In this document: positions 1 through 9,264 of the stretch, piece by piece
How the letters are laid out: each line of letters begins with the position of its first letter
Numbering within the stretch: position 1 is the stretch's first letter
NCBI RefSeq assembly: GCF_030211955.1
Contig: NZ_JASODI010000005.1
Coordinates: 62,001 to 126,000, forward strand
Direction of reading: 5' to 3'
Source: Corynebacterium frankenforstense
Lineage (GTDB): Bacteria > Actinomycetota > Actinomycetes > Mycobacteriales > Mycobacteriaceae
Length of the DNA stretch: 64,000 bases
The notes under the pieces: generated by a model
The model's database searches: none
The model's input: the letters and a program-made list of their open reading frames with translations, nothing else
Told to the model about the DNA's origin: nothing
Translations under genes and position numbers: made by a program

Positions 1-293
<293 letters not shown>

Positions 294-304
<11 letters not shown>

Positions 305-794
305 GGGACTGCGCGAGGTCTCCGACGAGCTCGCCGCCGCCGTGCTGGCCGGCGAGCGCCTGCCGTTCGACCTCTTCACCGGCGTGCGCCTCGAGATTGA
401 CGACGCCGCGCCTGCCGCCCCAGCTGCGTCCGTCGCCGCGGGCGCGGGTTCCGGTGTGGACGAGGGCGCCGGCGCTGCCGGTGCCGAAGGCGCCGCCTCA
501 GCCTCGGAGTTCGGCGAGGGACCGCGCAACGCGGCCGGCGCTGTTGGCGTGGACCCTGCGCCGGAGTTCGGCGAGGGACCGCGCAACGCGGCCGGTCGCC
601 TGCTGCCCGAGGCCTGGCAGGCCGCCTACCTGGGCGCCTACGAGGGCACCAACCCCGGGGTGCGGGCCGGGTTCGACCCGCCGCGCTACTGCGGGCTGTG
701 TGGCCGGCGCATGATCGTGCAGGTGCGTCCGGACGGTTGGTCGGCGCGCTGCTCCCGCCACGGCGAGCTCGACTCGGCCTGGCTGGAGCGCTGA
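294..794 (+). CDS. bsaP: Biotin synthase auxiliary protein BsaP
   Basis: This 166-residue protein starts at a GTG inside the end of bioB. Its C-terminus carries a CGLCGRRM segment followed by [11 protein letters not shown], the cysteine pattern of the small Fe-S auxiliary protein that mycobacterial and corynebacterial BioB needs to turn over. The N-terminal 25 residues ([18 protein letters not shown]) are also family-like. Between them lies a low-complexity Ala/Gly-rich insert of about 60 residues (roughly 38-100) that holds two identical copies of an [11 protein letters not shown] segment. Typical members are much shorter, so the insert is an expansion. The function is assigned from the family and from the position directly after bioB; the insert is probably a disordered linker. 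Confidence 0.85.
505..595 (+). repeat. Two 34-bp direct repeats inside bsaP
   Basis: Bases 505-538 and 562-595 are identical over 34 bp. The 57-bp offset (19 codons) keeps the frame, and each copy encodes [11 protein letters not shown]. Identity at DNA level, including synonymous positions, points to a recent duplication. Confidence 0.95.
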
Positions 795-809
795 GGTGGA
801 GAGGCAACC

Positions 810-1082
810 ATGAGCCTGCATATGCTCGTCGTCCTCGTCCTGGCCGTCGTCGTGCCGGTCGTCGGCCTGGTGTTGAGCCGGAGGCGCACCGACGCGGGCC
901 CGCGGCGCATGTGGGTCGGCGCCACGGCGCTGTTCGCGTTGCCGGCGGCGGTTCTGCTCGGCGTGGCCTGGACCCGCGGATGGAATGACCTCTCGCTGGG
1001 CACCTGGCTGGTCGTCGCGGTCTGCGCGATGGCGGTCAGCGTCGTCCCGGGCCTGCTGGACAGGGGCTCGACCGGCCGTTAG
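810..1082 (+). CDS. Small hypothetical membrane protein
   Basis: A 90-residue protein with three predicted membrane segments: about residues 4-22, 35-53 and 63-81. They are separated by a short basic loop (SRRRTDAGPRR) and a Trp-containing loop. ATG start with a purine-rich GTGGAGAGG upstream. It lies 15 bp after bsaP and so probably ends the bio operon transcript. I do not recognise a named family; nothing catalytic is visible. The stop codon overlaps a hairpin that may terminate the operon. Confidence 0.75.
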   Translation: MSLHMLVVLVLAVVVPVVGLVLSRRRTDAGPRRMWVGATALFALPAAVLLGVAWTRGWNDLSLGTWLVVAVCAMAVSVVPGLLDRGSTGR

Positions 1083-1103
1083 GCGCACCCACCTGGTGCG
1101 CCT
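1081..1103 (+). terminator. Hairpin at the end of the bioB operon
   Basis: AGGCGCACC at 1081-1089 pairs perfectly with GGTGCGCCT at 1095-1103 across a 5-nt loop, directly at the stop codon of the upstream gene. There is no long T run, so it is a probable but not canonical intrinsic terminator. Confidence 0.5.
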
Positions 1104-1107
1104 ATAC

Positions 1108-1178
1108 GCTCGACGAGCCGCCCGCGCCCGGAGGACCGTCCGGTTACGCCTAGAAGCTCGACGAGCCGCCCGCGCCCG
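1108..1178. repeat. Short direct repeat copying the 3' end of the TPM gene
   Basis: A 23-bp segment encoding the Gly/Ser tail of the TPM-domain protein (1156-1178) is repeated exactly just beyond its stop codon (1108-1130), offset 48 bp. It looks like a remnant of a tail duplication cut off by the present stop codon. Confidence 0.85.
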
Positions 1179-3003
1179 AGAACCCCGAGGAGAACGAGGT
1201 GTTGACCGCCCCCGAGGTGCCCGCGGCAGCCTGGGTCTGCGTGTTGGAGGTGTGCCAGGCGGCCATGGTCCAGAACGGCACGAAATTGTACACGCCGTAG
1301 CCGGGCCGGTAGTCAGGCTCGTAGATGGCCGGGGCGCGCAGCTCGGTGGCCTCGGACTCGTCGATGTCGTCGAACTTCTCGTCCTTAAGCCGGGCCAGCG
1401 CGGTGCGGTAATCGCCGAGTAGCTGCATGTAGGAGTCGAGGAACGCGGCGTCCTCGTTCGCGGGGGAGGCTACCGCACCGGTGCCGTCGCCCTCGCGCGT
1501 GGCCAGGTCGGCGTCCATCCACTCGGCGCGTTCGCGCAGCGTCTGCAGCTCGCGGTAGAGCCCGGAGCCGGCGTCCTTGATCTCGACCTGGGCGGCCACG
1601 ATGTCCTCGCGCAGCGCCTGCAGCTCCTCGCGGCGCACCGTGGCGTCGCCGTTCTCCATGCGGAACAGTCGGTCGATGTTGTCCTCGGCGTAGGAGACCC
1701 GGCGCACCGCCCGGGCGGCCTCGGTGATCTCCCCGCGGCGCTCGTAGAGCGCCTTGTCCGCCTCCTCGGCGGCGCGCCGGTCCGCCGCCGGGCCGGTGTG
1801 CCCGGCGGCCGTACCTGCGCCCGCACCCATGGCCGGGGAATCGCCCGCACCCACGGCGCGGGAACCGCCCGCGCCGGGCCGCGCGGGCGTCGTCAATTGC
1901 AGGGCACCGAGGCGGTCGACGTCGTCGTGCAGGGACAGGAAGCGGTCGCGCACCTCCTCCCACTGGCGGCGCATCGTGGCGTCGACCAGCGGGGAGGTCA
2001 GAGAGTGGGCGCGCACGTCGATCGCGTCGAGGCGCCCCGCCAGCTCGCCGTACTCGCGGGTGAGAAGGTCCAGTTCGGCGCGGGCCTGGGCGAGCGCGCG
2101 GGCGCGTTTGTTGCGGCCCGCGATGAAGAGCCCGGAGGCGGTCATGCCCCCGACGGCGCCGCCGACCGAGCCCAGCACGACCCCGACGGTGCGGTCCTCG
2201 CGGGCGGTCTCGTAGGCGCGCTCACCGGCGGTCTCGGCGTCGGCGGCCTCGTGTGCGCCGGCGAAGAGCCCGCCGCGCAGGTTGCCGTCCTTCACACCCG
2301 GCTTGATCGCCTCAATGCTCGCCTCGAGGTGGTCGCTGTCGTCCCTCAGATCGAGATCGTCGGCGACGTCCTCACCGGCGAAGACGAACGCCTGGCGCGG
2401 GTCGAGGCCCACGCCGACGACGAGCACGCCGTCGGCGAAGTGGTCCTCGCCGATGAGCTCCGGCTCGTTGTCGCGCAGGTAGTTCTCCACCGTGTCGTTG
2501 ACGTTGGAGTCGTTTTTGGCGAAGACGAGGTAGCGCAGCTCGCGCACGACCTCGGGGGCGTGGATGCGCGCGGCGTCGGCGACGATGCCGCGCTCCTCGT
2601 CGTCCGAGAGCACGTCGTCCGGGTCCGAGACCTCCGCGTGCAGCTCCTGGGCCGCCGGGGCGACCACGTAGTCCTCCCGGACCGGCCGGTCGATGCCCAG
2701 CGCGATGGGCCCGCCGACGAGCGCGGCCCCGGCGATGCCCGCGCCGAGGAACGCCGCGAGCGAGCGGCCGCGCCAGCCGCCGACTCCCTTGGTGGCGGCC
2801 TGGTACTCCTCGTCGGTCAGCGCGGTCTCCGGAGTGGCCTGCGCGGTGTCGCCGGCCTGGTCGCGGCGCTCCTGCCGGTCGTGCTGCCGGGCCCGCTCCG
2901 CTCGCACGGCCTGGGAGCGTTCCCGGCGGTCCGCGCGTGCCTGCCTGCGGATCTCCTGGCGCCGGGCGCGCCGGGCTCTTCTGGGGTTGTCCTCCGCGTT
3001 CAT
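1150..3003 (-). CDS. TPM-domain membrane protein (DUF5129-like), paralogue 1
   Basis: A 617-residue protein. A very basic, Arg-rich N-terminus (1-50) leads to a membrane segment at about 80-104. An extracytoplasmic TPM-like domain follows at about 123-260 (with DPDDVLSDDEERGI and FADGVLVVGVGL, as in the YgcG/TLP18.3 family). Next come a second membrane segment at about 272-296 and a long helical, probably coiled-coil cytoplasmic region. The protein ends in a Gly/Ser tail (GFSGAGGSSSF) typical of YgcG-type proteins. A low-complexity Gly/Ala stretch interrupts the helical part near residue 390. TPM domains are linked to photosystem repair in plants and to membrane-associated functions in bacteria, but no precise role is known in corynebacteria. 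The next gene is a paralogue in the same orientation. Confidence 0.85.
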   Translation of the reverse strand: MNAEDNPRRARRARRQEIRRQARADRRERSQAVRAERARQHDRQERRDQAGDTAQATPETALTDEEYQAATKGVGGWRGRSLAAFLGAGIAGAALVGGPIALGIDRPVREDYVVAPAAQELHAEVSDPDDVLSDDEERGIVADAARIHAPEVVRELRYLVFAKNDSNVNDTVENYLRDNEPELIGEDHFADGVLVVGVGLDPRQAFVFAGEDVADDLDLRDDSDHLEASIEAIKPGVKDGNLRGGLFAGAHEAADAETAGERAYETAREDRTVGVVLGSVGGAVGGMTASGLFIAGRNKRARALAQARAELDLLTREYGELAGRLDAIDVRAHSLTSPLVDATMRRQWEEVRDRFLSLHDDVDRLGALQLTTPARPGAGGSRAVGAGDSPAMGAGAGTAAGHTGPAADRRAAEEADKALYERRGEITEAARAVRRVSYAEDNIDRLFRMENGDATVRREELQALREDIVAAQVEIKDAGSGLYRELQTLRERAEWMDADLATREGDGTGAVASPANEDAAFLDSYMQLLGDYRTALARLKDEKFDDIDESEATELRAPAIYEPDYRPGYGVYNFVPFWTMAAWHTSNTQTQAAAGTSGAVNTSFSSGFSGAGGSSSF

Positions 3004-3056
3004 GGGAAAAGAGTAGCGCCGCGGGCGGGGCGGCGCAGGGGTCGGCAGGCGGGGCC

Positions 3057-4863
3057 TCAGAAGTGGGAGGAGCCGCCCGCCCCGGAGAACCCCGAGTCGG
3101 AGAACGAGCCGCCCGACTCGCCGGTGTTGGTGCTGTCGCCGGGCGCGCGCCAGGAGTAGGCCTTCTTCATCGCCTCGAAGGGCACGAAGCCGACGGCTGG
3201 GTAGCCGGGGCGGTAGCCCTCCTCGAAGAGCGCCGGCGAGTGCGGTGGCGTCGCCTTCGAGCCGGGAGACTTGGCCTCGCGCAGCCGGTCCAGCGCGGCG
3301 CGGTAGTCGCCGAGCAGCGCGACGTAGGCGCGCAGGAACGCGCTGTCGAGCTCAACGCTGACCTGACTCGGTGCGTCCGCCGGACCCTGCGCGTCGGCCT
3401 GACGGGTCACGGTGCCGCGCAGCCGTGCGGTCCGCTTGCGGATCCCCACCAGCTCCCGGTGGACCGCCGTCTCCTCCTCGGGCGCGGAGTCGTGCGTGGC
3501 GTTGGGGGCGGCCAGCTGCGCGGCGACGACGCTGTCGCGCAGGTCGTCGAGCTCCTCGAGGCGCGTCGTGGTGTCCCCGCGCTCCATCAGGTCGATGCGC
3601 CCGATGCTCTCCGCGGCCCGGCCCAGGTCGCGCACCGTGCGCGCCGCCTGCGCGATCTCCCCGCGGGCGTCGTGGAAGGCCCGTCGGCGGCCTGCCGCCG
3701 GCGCCGCTCGGCGCGCGACGCCTTCTTCCGCGCCCGCGGGCTGACCGGGACGATCGTGCGGGGCCTCGTCAGCCGGCGCCTCCCCGCGCCCGTCCTCCCC
3801 GTCGGGATCCGTGGCGGCCTCCAGACCGACGAACCGGTCGATCTCGGGGCCCACGTCGTGGAAGCGGTCGCGCACTTCGGCCCACTGGCGGTGCATGGTC
3901 TCGTCGGCCAGCGCCGAGGCGAGCGCGCCCACCTGCGCGTCGACGCGGTCGAGGCGTTCGGCCAGCGGCGCGTATTCGTCGGTGATCACGTCGAGTTCGG
4001 CGCGCGTCCGGGTCAGGCGGCGGCCGCGGATGTGGCGGCGGGTGCCGATGAGCCCCACCGAGCCACCCGCCAGGACCAGGCCCACCGCCCCGGAGACCCC
4101 GGTGGCGCGCAGGCGCTCCTCGGCGGCCGCGTCGTGGCGGGCCTGCGCGATGGCGTCGGGGTCGACGACCTCGCCCAGTCCGGCGAGCAGTCCGCCGGTG
4201 AGGTCGCCCGCGCGCACGTCCGGTTTGATCGCCTCCAGGGCGGCGTCGAGGTGGGCGTCCCCGGCGTTGAGTCCCAGCCGGTCGGCGACGTCGTCACCGG
4301 CGAAGACGAAGGACTGCCGCGGGCTGAGCCCGACGCCGACGATGAGGACGCCGTCGGCGAAGCGGTCCCCGTCGATCAGCCCGGGCTCGCCGCCGCGCAG
4401 GTGGTCGACCACCGTGCCGATGACCTCGTACTCGTTCTGTTCGAAGACCATGAAGCGCAGCTCGTGGACCACCTCGGGCATCTCGAGGCGCGCCGCCTCT
4501 CCGAGCAGGCGGTCCTGGTCACCTGCGTCGAGCAGACCGTCCGGGTCGTCGACGCGCGCCGTGGGTGCGGTCTGTGCGAAGTCGACGGAGATTTCCGACG
4601 CCGCGGGCACCGGGTTCTTGAAGAAGGCGCCGCCGGCCGCGATGCCGGCGCCGAGCACCGCGGCGGCCGCCGCGGTGGCGATGACCCGGGTGCGCGAGGG
4701 GCGGGTGGCGTCGGGTTGGGTGTGGCCGGGTTGCAGGCGCGATGACCCGGGTGCGCGAGGGGCGGGTGCGCGCGTCGGCGGCCGCGAGCTCGTCCGCCGT
4801 CAGGGCGGAGTCCGCCGAGCCTGGGCCGGGGCGGTCACCACCGGCGGACTGCGCGCCGTTCAT
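3057..4863 (-). pseudogene. TPM-domain membrane protein paralogue 2, frameshifted by a 61-bp insertion
   Basis: Residue-by-residue similarity to the neighbouring TPM protein is clear: VDDPDGLLDAGDQDRL, FADGVLIVGVGLSPRQSFVFAGDDVAD and the C-terminal GFSGAGGSSHF. The body of the gene is open from 4799 to 3057, but its only plausible start in that frame is a GTG at 4658 in the middle of the first membrane helix. The natural N-terminus begins with ATG at 4861-4863 (MNGAQSAGGD) in another frame and reads into the sequence TRPSRTRVI. The same residues are encoded again 61 bp downstream in the frame of the main body. Removing 61 bp joins both parts into one 581-residue protein. A TGA blocks the main frame at 4800-4802. 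It is therefore a pseudogene, a slip-switchable gene or a consensus error. Confidence 0.8.
4678..4768. repeat. 30-bp direct repeats, 61-bp offset, causing the frameshift
   Basis: Bases 4678-4707 and 4739-4768 are identical. The segment between them (31 bp) is not repeated. The offset of 61 is not a multiple of three, so the extra unit shifts the frame of the TPM paralogue 2 gene. Confidence 0.95.
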
Positions 4864-4910
4864 GGTGCTCAAGGATAGTGCGCGCACCCGGTCCCCGCGC
4901 GCGTCGGAAA

Positions 4911-6266
4911 TCACGCCCCCAGGAAGCGCTCCACCAGACGGGAGTAGGCGCCCACGGTCAGGCGCAGGTCCTCGAGGTGCAGGTGCTCGTCGTGGGCGTG
5001 CAGCTGGCGGTTGGCCGCCGCCAGGTCGCGGCCGCGTGCGTGCAGCGCGAAGCCGTAGCCGTTGCCGCCGAGGCGGCGGGCGAAGCGCAGGTCAGAGCCG
5101 CCGGTGGCGTAGACGGGCACCACCACGGCGTCGGGGAACTCCTCGTGGATGGTGGCCACCATCGCGTCCCACAGCGGGCCCTCGGCCGGCGACTCGGTCG
5201 CCGGCTCGGTGATCAGGTGATCGATCTCGACCTCGTCGGCGAGATCGCCCAGACCCTCACGGATCAGCTCGTCGATGCCCTCCTGGGTGTGCCCGGGCAG
5301 CGGGCGGATGTCCATCTCCAGGCTGGCCTTCGACGGCAGCACGTTGATCGCCCCGCCGGCGCGCAGCACGGTCTGGGCCAGCGTGAGGTGGGAGAAGGCG
5401 TGCGCGTAGCCGGCCAGGTCGCCGAAGACGGCGTAGTCGGCGGCGTCCGAGCCGGTCAGCAGGGCCTTCTCGGTGACCGGGTCGAAGCGGAAGGCACGCA
5501 CGAAGCCCTGCCAGATCGGGTTGTCGGTCACCGGCGGCTCGATGGCGGCGATGCGCGCGGCGACCTCGCCGATCTTCGCGACCGCCGAGTCGCGCCCGTA
5601 GGGTGTGGAACCGTGGCCGGCCTCGCCGCGCACGGTCAGGCGGCGCTGTCCGGCGCCCTTCTCGCCGACGTAGACGACGACGGCGTCCGAGCCGTCGGCC
5701 ACCGGAAGGTGCGCCCCGCCGGTCTCCGAGAGGCAGTTGCGCCAGCTGAACGCCTCGGCCGCGTTCTCTGAGAGCCACTTGCCGCCCAGGCCGCCGCGCG
5801 CCTCCTCGTCGGCGAGCGCGGCGAAGGTCAGCTCCCCGCGCGCGCCGCCGCGCTTAGCGACGTCGCGGGTGACCGCGGCCATCGTCGCGGTGATGAAGAG
5901 CATGTCCACCGAGCCGCGGCCGTAGAGGACCTCCTCGCCGGCGGTATTGGTGACGATCTCGGCGCCGAAGGGCTCGTGCTCCCAGGCGTCCTCGTCGACG
6001 GGCACGACGTCGGTGTGGCCCATCAGGGTCAGCGGCTCGGCGTCGGGGTCGGTGCCCGGCACGGTGAAGATGACCGAGACGCGGCCCGGGTGCGGCTCGA
6101 ACTCCTGGACGCGGACGTTCGGGGTCTGCGCGAAGAAGGCCTTGAGGGTCTCGGCGTTGCGGCGCTCCTCGCTTGAGTCCGCGGTCAGGTCGTTGACGCA
6201 GGCGTTGCGGATGAGCTCGCGCAGCAGGTCGAGGGTCTCGGTGTACAGGGCTTCAGTGGTGGCCAT
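4911..6266 (-). CDS. M20/M25/M40-family metallopeptidase (dipeptidase/deacylase)
   Basis: A 451-residue cytosolic di-zinc hydrolase. The M20 motifs are in order: LMGHTDVVPVD with metal ligand His84, YGRGSVDML with bridging Asp121, and ADEEARGG with the catalytic Glu154 and ligand Glu155. A dimerisation lid domain in the middle and a C-terminal zinc His complete the fold. Length and motifs fit family members that cleave dipeptides or N-acyl amino acids; the exact substrate cannot be read from sequence. It stands alone, 47 bp beyond the start of the broken TPM gene, on the same strand. Confidence 0.9.
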   Translation of the reverse strand: MATTEALYTETLDLLRELIRNACVNDLTADSSEERRNAETLKAFFAQTPNVRVQEFEPHPGRVSVIFTVPGTDPDAEPLTLMGHTDVVPVDEDAWEHEPFGAEIVTNTAGEEVLYGRGSVDMLFITATMAAVTRDVAKRGGARGELTFAALADEEARGGLGGKWLSENAAEAFSWRNCLSETGGAHLPVADGSDAVVVYVGEKGAGQRRLTVRGEAGHGSTPYGRDSAVAKIGEVAARIAAIEPPVTDNPIWQGFVRAFRFDPVTEKALLTGSDAADYAVFGDLAGYAHAFSHLTLAQTVLRAGGAINVLPSKASLEMDIRPLPGHTQEGIDELIREGLGDLADEVEIDHLITEPATESPAEGPLWDAMVATIHEEFPDAVVVPVYATGGSDLRFARRLGGNGYGFALHARGRDLAAANRQLHAHDEHLHLEDLRLTVGAYSRLVERFLGA

Positions 6267-6380
6267 GGCTCCGGAGTCTACGCGGGGCGGGCGGTGGTCC
6301 GAGGACCGGGGCGTACCGCTCGGACTGTCAGTGATGGACCGGTCGGTCTAGTAGGTGGTGGGTGGTTGTTGGTCGCCGGA

Positions 6381-7622
6381 CTACGGGCGGCCGGACCAGC
6401 CCTGCGGGCCGTCGGGCGGGGAGCCGCCCGCCCAGCCGGGGTTGCCGCCCGGCTGCGGGCCGCCCGCGGGGAAGCCGCCGGGCTGGCCGCCGAACGGCGC
6501 ACCGCCGGGGCCGGGCCGAGCCGGCTGACCGGGCTGATCGGGCTGGCCGCCGCCGAACGGCGCACCGCCGGGGCCGGGCCGAGCGGTCGCCGCGGCGTGG
6601 CTCTTCTTCTTGAGAGCGCCCGGCCACGCGAGCAAGGAGATGACGCCCCAAGCGATCGCCGCGACGGCCAGCAGGAGCATGAGCCACGCGCCCAGGTTCA
6701 GGTCGTAGGTGTAGTCCATGCCGCCGGTGTCGGTGGTGATCTCCGAGAGATCCGCCTCGATGGAGGCCTTCGTGCCGGCCATCAGGAACACGTAGTAGCC
6801 GGCCAGCGCCACGCCGGAGACGATCGTGACGATCGCGGCGGCGAGCCGGAGGCGCAGCGCCCACAGCACGGCCGCGGCGATGAGCGCGAGCACGATCAGG
6901 ATCATGGCGACGATGCCGGCACCGACGCCCGACTCCTCCTCGAGGGACTGCTCCAGTTCCGTTTCCATCTGGTCCTGGTACTGCTGCATCTCCTGTTCGA
7001 GCTGCTGGTTCAGGCCGTCAGTGAAGCCCTCGAGGGAATCCTCGCCGAAATCGTCGCTGTAGGGGTCCTGCTGCACCGGAACGAAGGAGGGCGCCGGGGA
7101 GCCGTGGGAACCGAAGCCGAATTCACTCGAGTCGAAGCTGTCGGAACCGCCGTAGGAGTCCAGGTCGCCGAAGGACTCGGACTCGAGATCGGAGAAGGGG
7201 TCGGAACCGAGGCCGGACCCGTAGTCCTCGAGGCCCTCGAAGGGGTCGATCTCGCCCATGTCGAAGGAGCCCGTGAGCTCGGACGAGACGTTGTTCCAGC
7301 CGTTCTGGGTGACCTTGACCTCCACGCCGAACATCGACAGGATGGTCGTGTTGACCGGCAGGAACGCCGCCAGGGCGACGAAGATCGCGAGCACACCGGT
7401 GATCGCCGCGGCGACGAAATCGGAGGAGCCGCCGGAGCCCGCGCCGGCCTGGGCGGGCGCGCCGGGACCCGCGGGGCCACCGGGGGCGCCCGCACCGATG
7501 GGGCCGACGGGCGCGCCGGGAGTCGAGGGGTTTGCGGGGTACCCGGATCCGCCCGGGAAGGCGTTTTGGTCCGGGGTGCCGGGGCGTCCCGGCTGGTCCT
7601 GCCATCCACCTGGTCGGCTCAC
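6381..7622 (-). CDS. Pro/Gly-rich four-helix membrane protein
   Basis: A 413-residue protein of unknown function. The first 65 residues are disordered and rich in Pro and Gly. One membrane segment lies at about 69-90. An exported-side region of about 120 residues is rich in Ser, Asp, Gly and Phe and ends in a Gln/Glu-rich helix. Three further membrane segments follow at about 225-250, 256-280 and 302-326, then a Pro/Gly-rich tail with repeated RPGPGGAPFGG units. The DNA of that tail holds a near-exact repeat of about 40 bp with a 63-bp offset, in frame. GTG start with AGGAG 8 nt upstream. The architecture resembles corynebacterial cell-envelope proteins with disordered termini, but I recognise no family. 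Confidence 0.75.
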   Translation of the reverse strand: MSRPGGWQDQPGRPGTPDQNAFPGGSGYPANPSTPGAPVGPIGAGAPGGPAGPGAPAQAGAGSGGSSDFVAAAITGVLAIFVALAAFLPVNTTILSMFGVEVKVTQNGWNNVSSELTGSFDMGEIDPFEGLEDYGSGLGSDPFSDLESESFGDLDSYGGSDSFDSSEFGFGSHGSPAPSFVPVQQDPYSDDFGEDSLEGFTDGLNQQLEQEMQQYQDQMETELEQSLEEESGVGAGIVAMILIVLALIAAAVLWALRLRLAAAIVTIVSGVALAGYYVFLMAGTKASIEADLSEITTDTGGMDYTYDLNLGAWLMLLLAVAAIAWGVISLLAWPGALKKKSHAAATARPGPGGAPFGGGQPDQPGQPARPGPGGAPFGGQPGGFPAGGPQPGGNPGWAGGSPPDGPQGWSGRP

Positions 7623-7634
7623 AAGGCTCTCCTA

Positions 7635-7668
7635 GATAAGTTGTGGGGAATTTGTCCCACAACTTATC
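7635..7668. promoter_or_regulatory. 13-bp perfect dyad just upstream of the Pro/Gly-rich membrane protein
   Basis: GATAAGTTGTGGG at 7635-7647 and CCCACAACTTATC at 7656-7668 form a perfect inverted repeat with an 8-nt centre. It lies immediately 5' of the ribosome binding site of the gene starting at 7622 and 105 bp after the aldehyde dehydrogenase gene. It can be an operator, a 5'-leader hairpin or a terminator of the upstream gene; the symmetric AT-containing arms favour an operator. Confidence 0.6.
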
Positions 7669-7773
7669 GGAGTGTGAGTGTCTTCGTCAGCTGAACCTTC
7701 CGCGGCCTCGCGGAGACCGCGGGCCGAAGGGCGGCGGCAGCGGCGATTCGCGCCCGGCGAGCCGCGGCCGCGC

Positions 7774-9252
7774 CTACCGCAGGATCCGCTTGCCGAACTT
7801 CAGCGCCGCCGTCACCGTCTTGGCGAAGACGTCCGGGTCCACCACCGTGTTGCCCGAGATCGACATAAGATGCTGGACGGCCACCGTGCGCGCCTCGGTG
7901 TACTTGAGCATGCCGCCGTCGCCGTGGCGGCGGCCGACACCGGAGTCCTTCCAGCCGCCCATCGGCGCGCCCACCGAGGACCACGCGGCGGCGAAGCCCT
8001 CGTTGACGTTGACCGTGCCCGCGTGCAGCCGCGAGGCCAGCTTCGAACCGGTCACGGGATTGGCCCACACGCTGGCGTTGAGCCCGTAGCGGGTGTCGTT
8101 GGCCTTGATCACGGCCTCGTCGAGCGAGTCGACGACCTCGATGGCAACCACCGGGCCGAAGGTCTCCTCGCGGAAGAGTTCGGCGTCCTCGGGCACGTCG
8201 GCCAGCAGCGTCGGCGCGTAGAAGGCCGGGCCCAGGTCCGTCAGGCGCCGCCCGCCGGTGAGCACGCGCGCGCCCTTCGCCACCGCGTCGTCGACCATCG
8301 CGGCGACGTGCTCGCAGTGCTCCTCGGAGATCAGCGAGCCCATGTCGGTCTCCCAGTCGTGCCCGCCGCCGATGCGCATGCCGGCCACCGAGTCGACGAA
8401 GGCGGGGATGAACTCGTCGGCGATGCCGCGGTGGACGTAGAGCCGCTCGATCGAGATGCACAGCTGGCCCGAGTTGGAGAAGCACGCCGCCCGCGCACCG
8501 GGGACCGTGCGCTCGAGGTCGGCGTCGTCGGCGATGATCATCGGGTTCTTGCCGCCGAGCTCCGCCGAGTAGCCGATCAGCCGCTCGCCGGCCTGTTTGC
8601 CCAGCATCCGGCCGGTGGCCGTCGAGCCGGTGAACATCAGGTAGTCGCACTGGGCGACGATCTCCTGGCCGACCACCGAGCCGGAGCCGGTGACCGCCTG
8701 GAAGACGTTCTCCGGCAGTCCCGCCTCGCGCAGCAGGTCGGCGACGAGCAGGCCGGTGTAGGGCGTCTGGGAGTCCGGCTTGAGCACCACGGCGTTGCCC
8801 ATGGCCAGCGCGGCGATCGCGTCGCCGGCGGTCAGGGAGAACGGGTAGTTCCACGGGGAGATCATGCCCACCACGCCCACCGGGTCGTGCTCGACGCGGG
8901 TGCGCGTCAGCCCCGGCAGCGAGGTCTTCGCGCGCTTGGGGCGCAGCAGCCGCCCGGCGGCGTAGCCGCAGTGGCGCGCGGTGATGGCGACGTCCATGAC
9001 CTCCTCGAACGCGCTGGTGCGGTTCTTGCCGGTCTCGTCCTGGATCAGGTCCAGGATCTCGTCGCGGCGTTCGAGGACCAGGTCGTGCAGTTTCAGCAGT
9101 ACCTTGCGGCGCTCCTTGACGGAGGTCGCCTGCCAGCGCCGCTGTGCGGGCCGGGCGCGGTCGAAGGCGTGACGGGTGTCTTCGGCGGTGTGCGCGGTGA
9201 CCTCGCCGAGTTCCGCGCCGGAACTCGGGGACACAACTGTGATGGTTGTCAT
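7774..9252 (-). CDS. NAD(P)-dependent aldehyde dehydrogenase (GabD2-like succinic semialdehyde dehydrogenase)
   Basis: A 492-residue ALDH-superfamily enzyme. It has the SPWNYPFSL nucleotide-site motif near 132, the FTGSTATG loop near 207, the general base Glu231 in ELGGKNP and the nucleophile Cys265 in SGQLC. The overall pattern (EVMDVAITARHCGYAAGRLLRPKRAK) matches actinobacterial enzymes annotated as succinic semialdehyde dehydrogenase GabD2. Substrate is inferred from that likeness only. It is divergent from an SDR gene only 12 bp away, so the two promoters must overlap the opposing genes or be leaderless. A second, better GabD is encoded at 43743. Confidence 0.87.
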   Translation of the reverse strand: MTTITVVSPSSGAELGEVTAHTAEDTRHAFDRARPAQRRWQATSVKERRKVLLKLHDLVLERRDEILDLIQDETGKNRTSAFEEVMDVAITARHCGYAAGRLLRPKRAKTSLPGLTRTRVEHDPVGVVGMISPWNYPFSLTAGDAIAALAMGNAVVLKPDSQTPYTGLLVADLLREAGLPENVFQAVTGSGSVVGQEIVAQCDYLMFTGSTATGRMLGKQAGERLIGYSAELGGKNPMIIADDADLERTVPGARAACFSNSGQLCISIERLYVHRGIADEFIPAFVDSVAGMRIGGGHDWETDMGSLISEEHCEHVAAMVDDAVAKGARVLTGGRRLTDLGPAFYAPTLLADVPEDAELFREETFGPVVAIEVVDSLDEAVIKANDTRYGLNASVWANPVTGSKLASRLHAGTVNVNEGFAAAWSSVGAPMGGWKDSGVGRRHGDGGMLKYTEARTVAVQHLMSISGNTVVDPDVFAKTVTAALKFGKRILR

Positions 9253-9264
9253 ATCGTTGACTAT

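Noticed and set aside
4739..4768. Repeat pair with 61-bp offset as a CRISPR unit, like the one at 16692
   Set aside because: Both copies are coding for TRPSRTRVI in a membrane protein gene; gene duplication explains them fully.
7678..9264. Long open frame on the plus strand opposite the aldehyde dehydrogenase gene
   Set aside because: It is antisense to a gene with full ALDH motifs; at this GC content long antisense frames are expected. The protein is low-complexity without domains.
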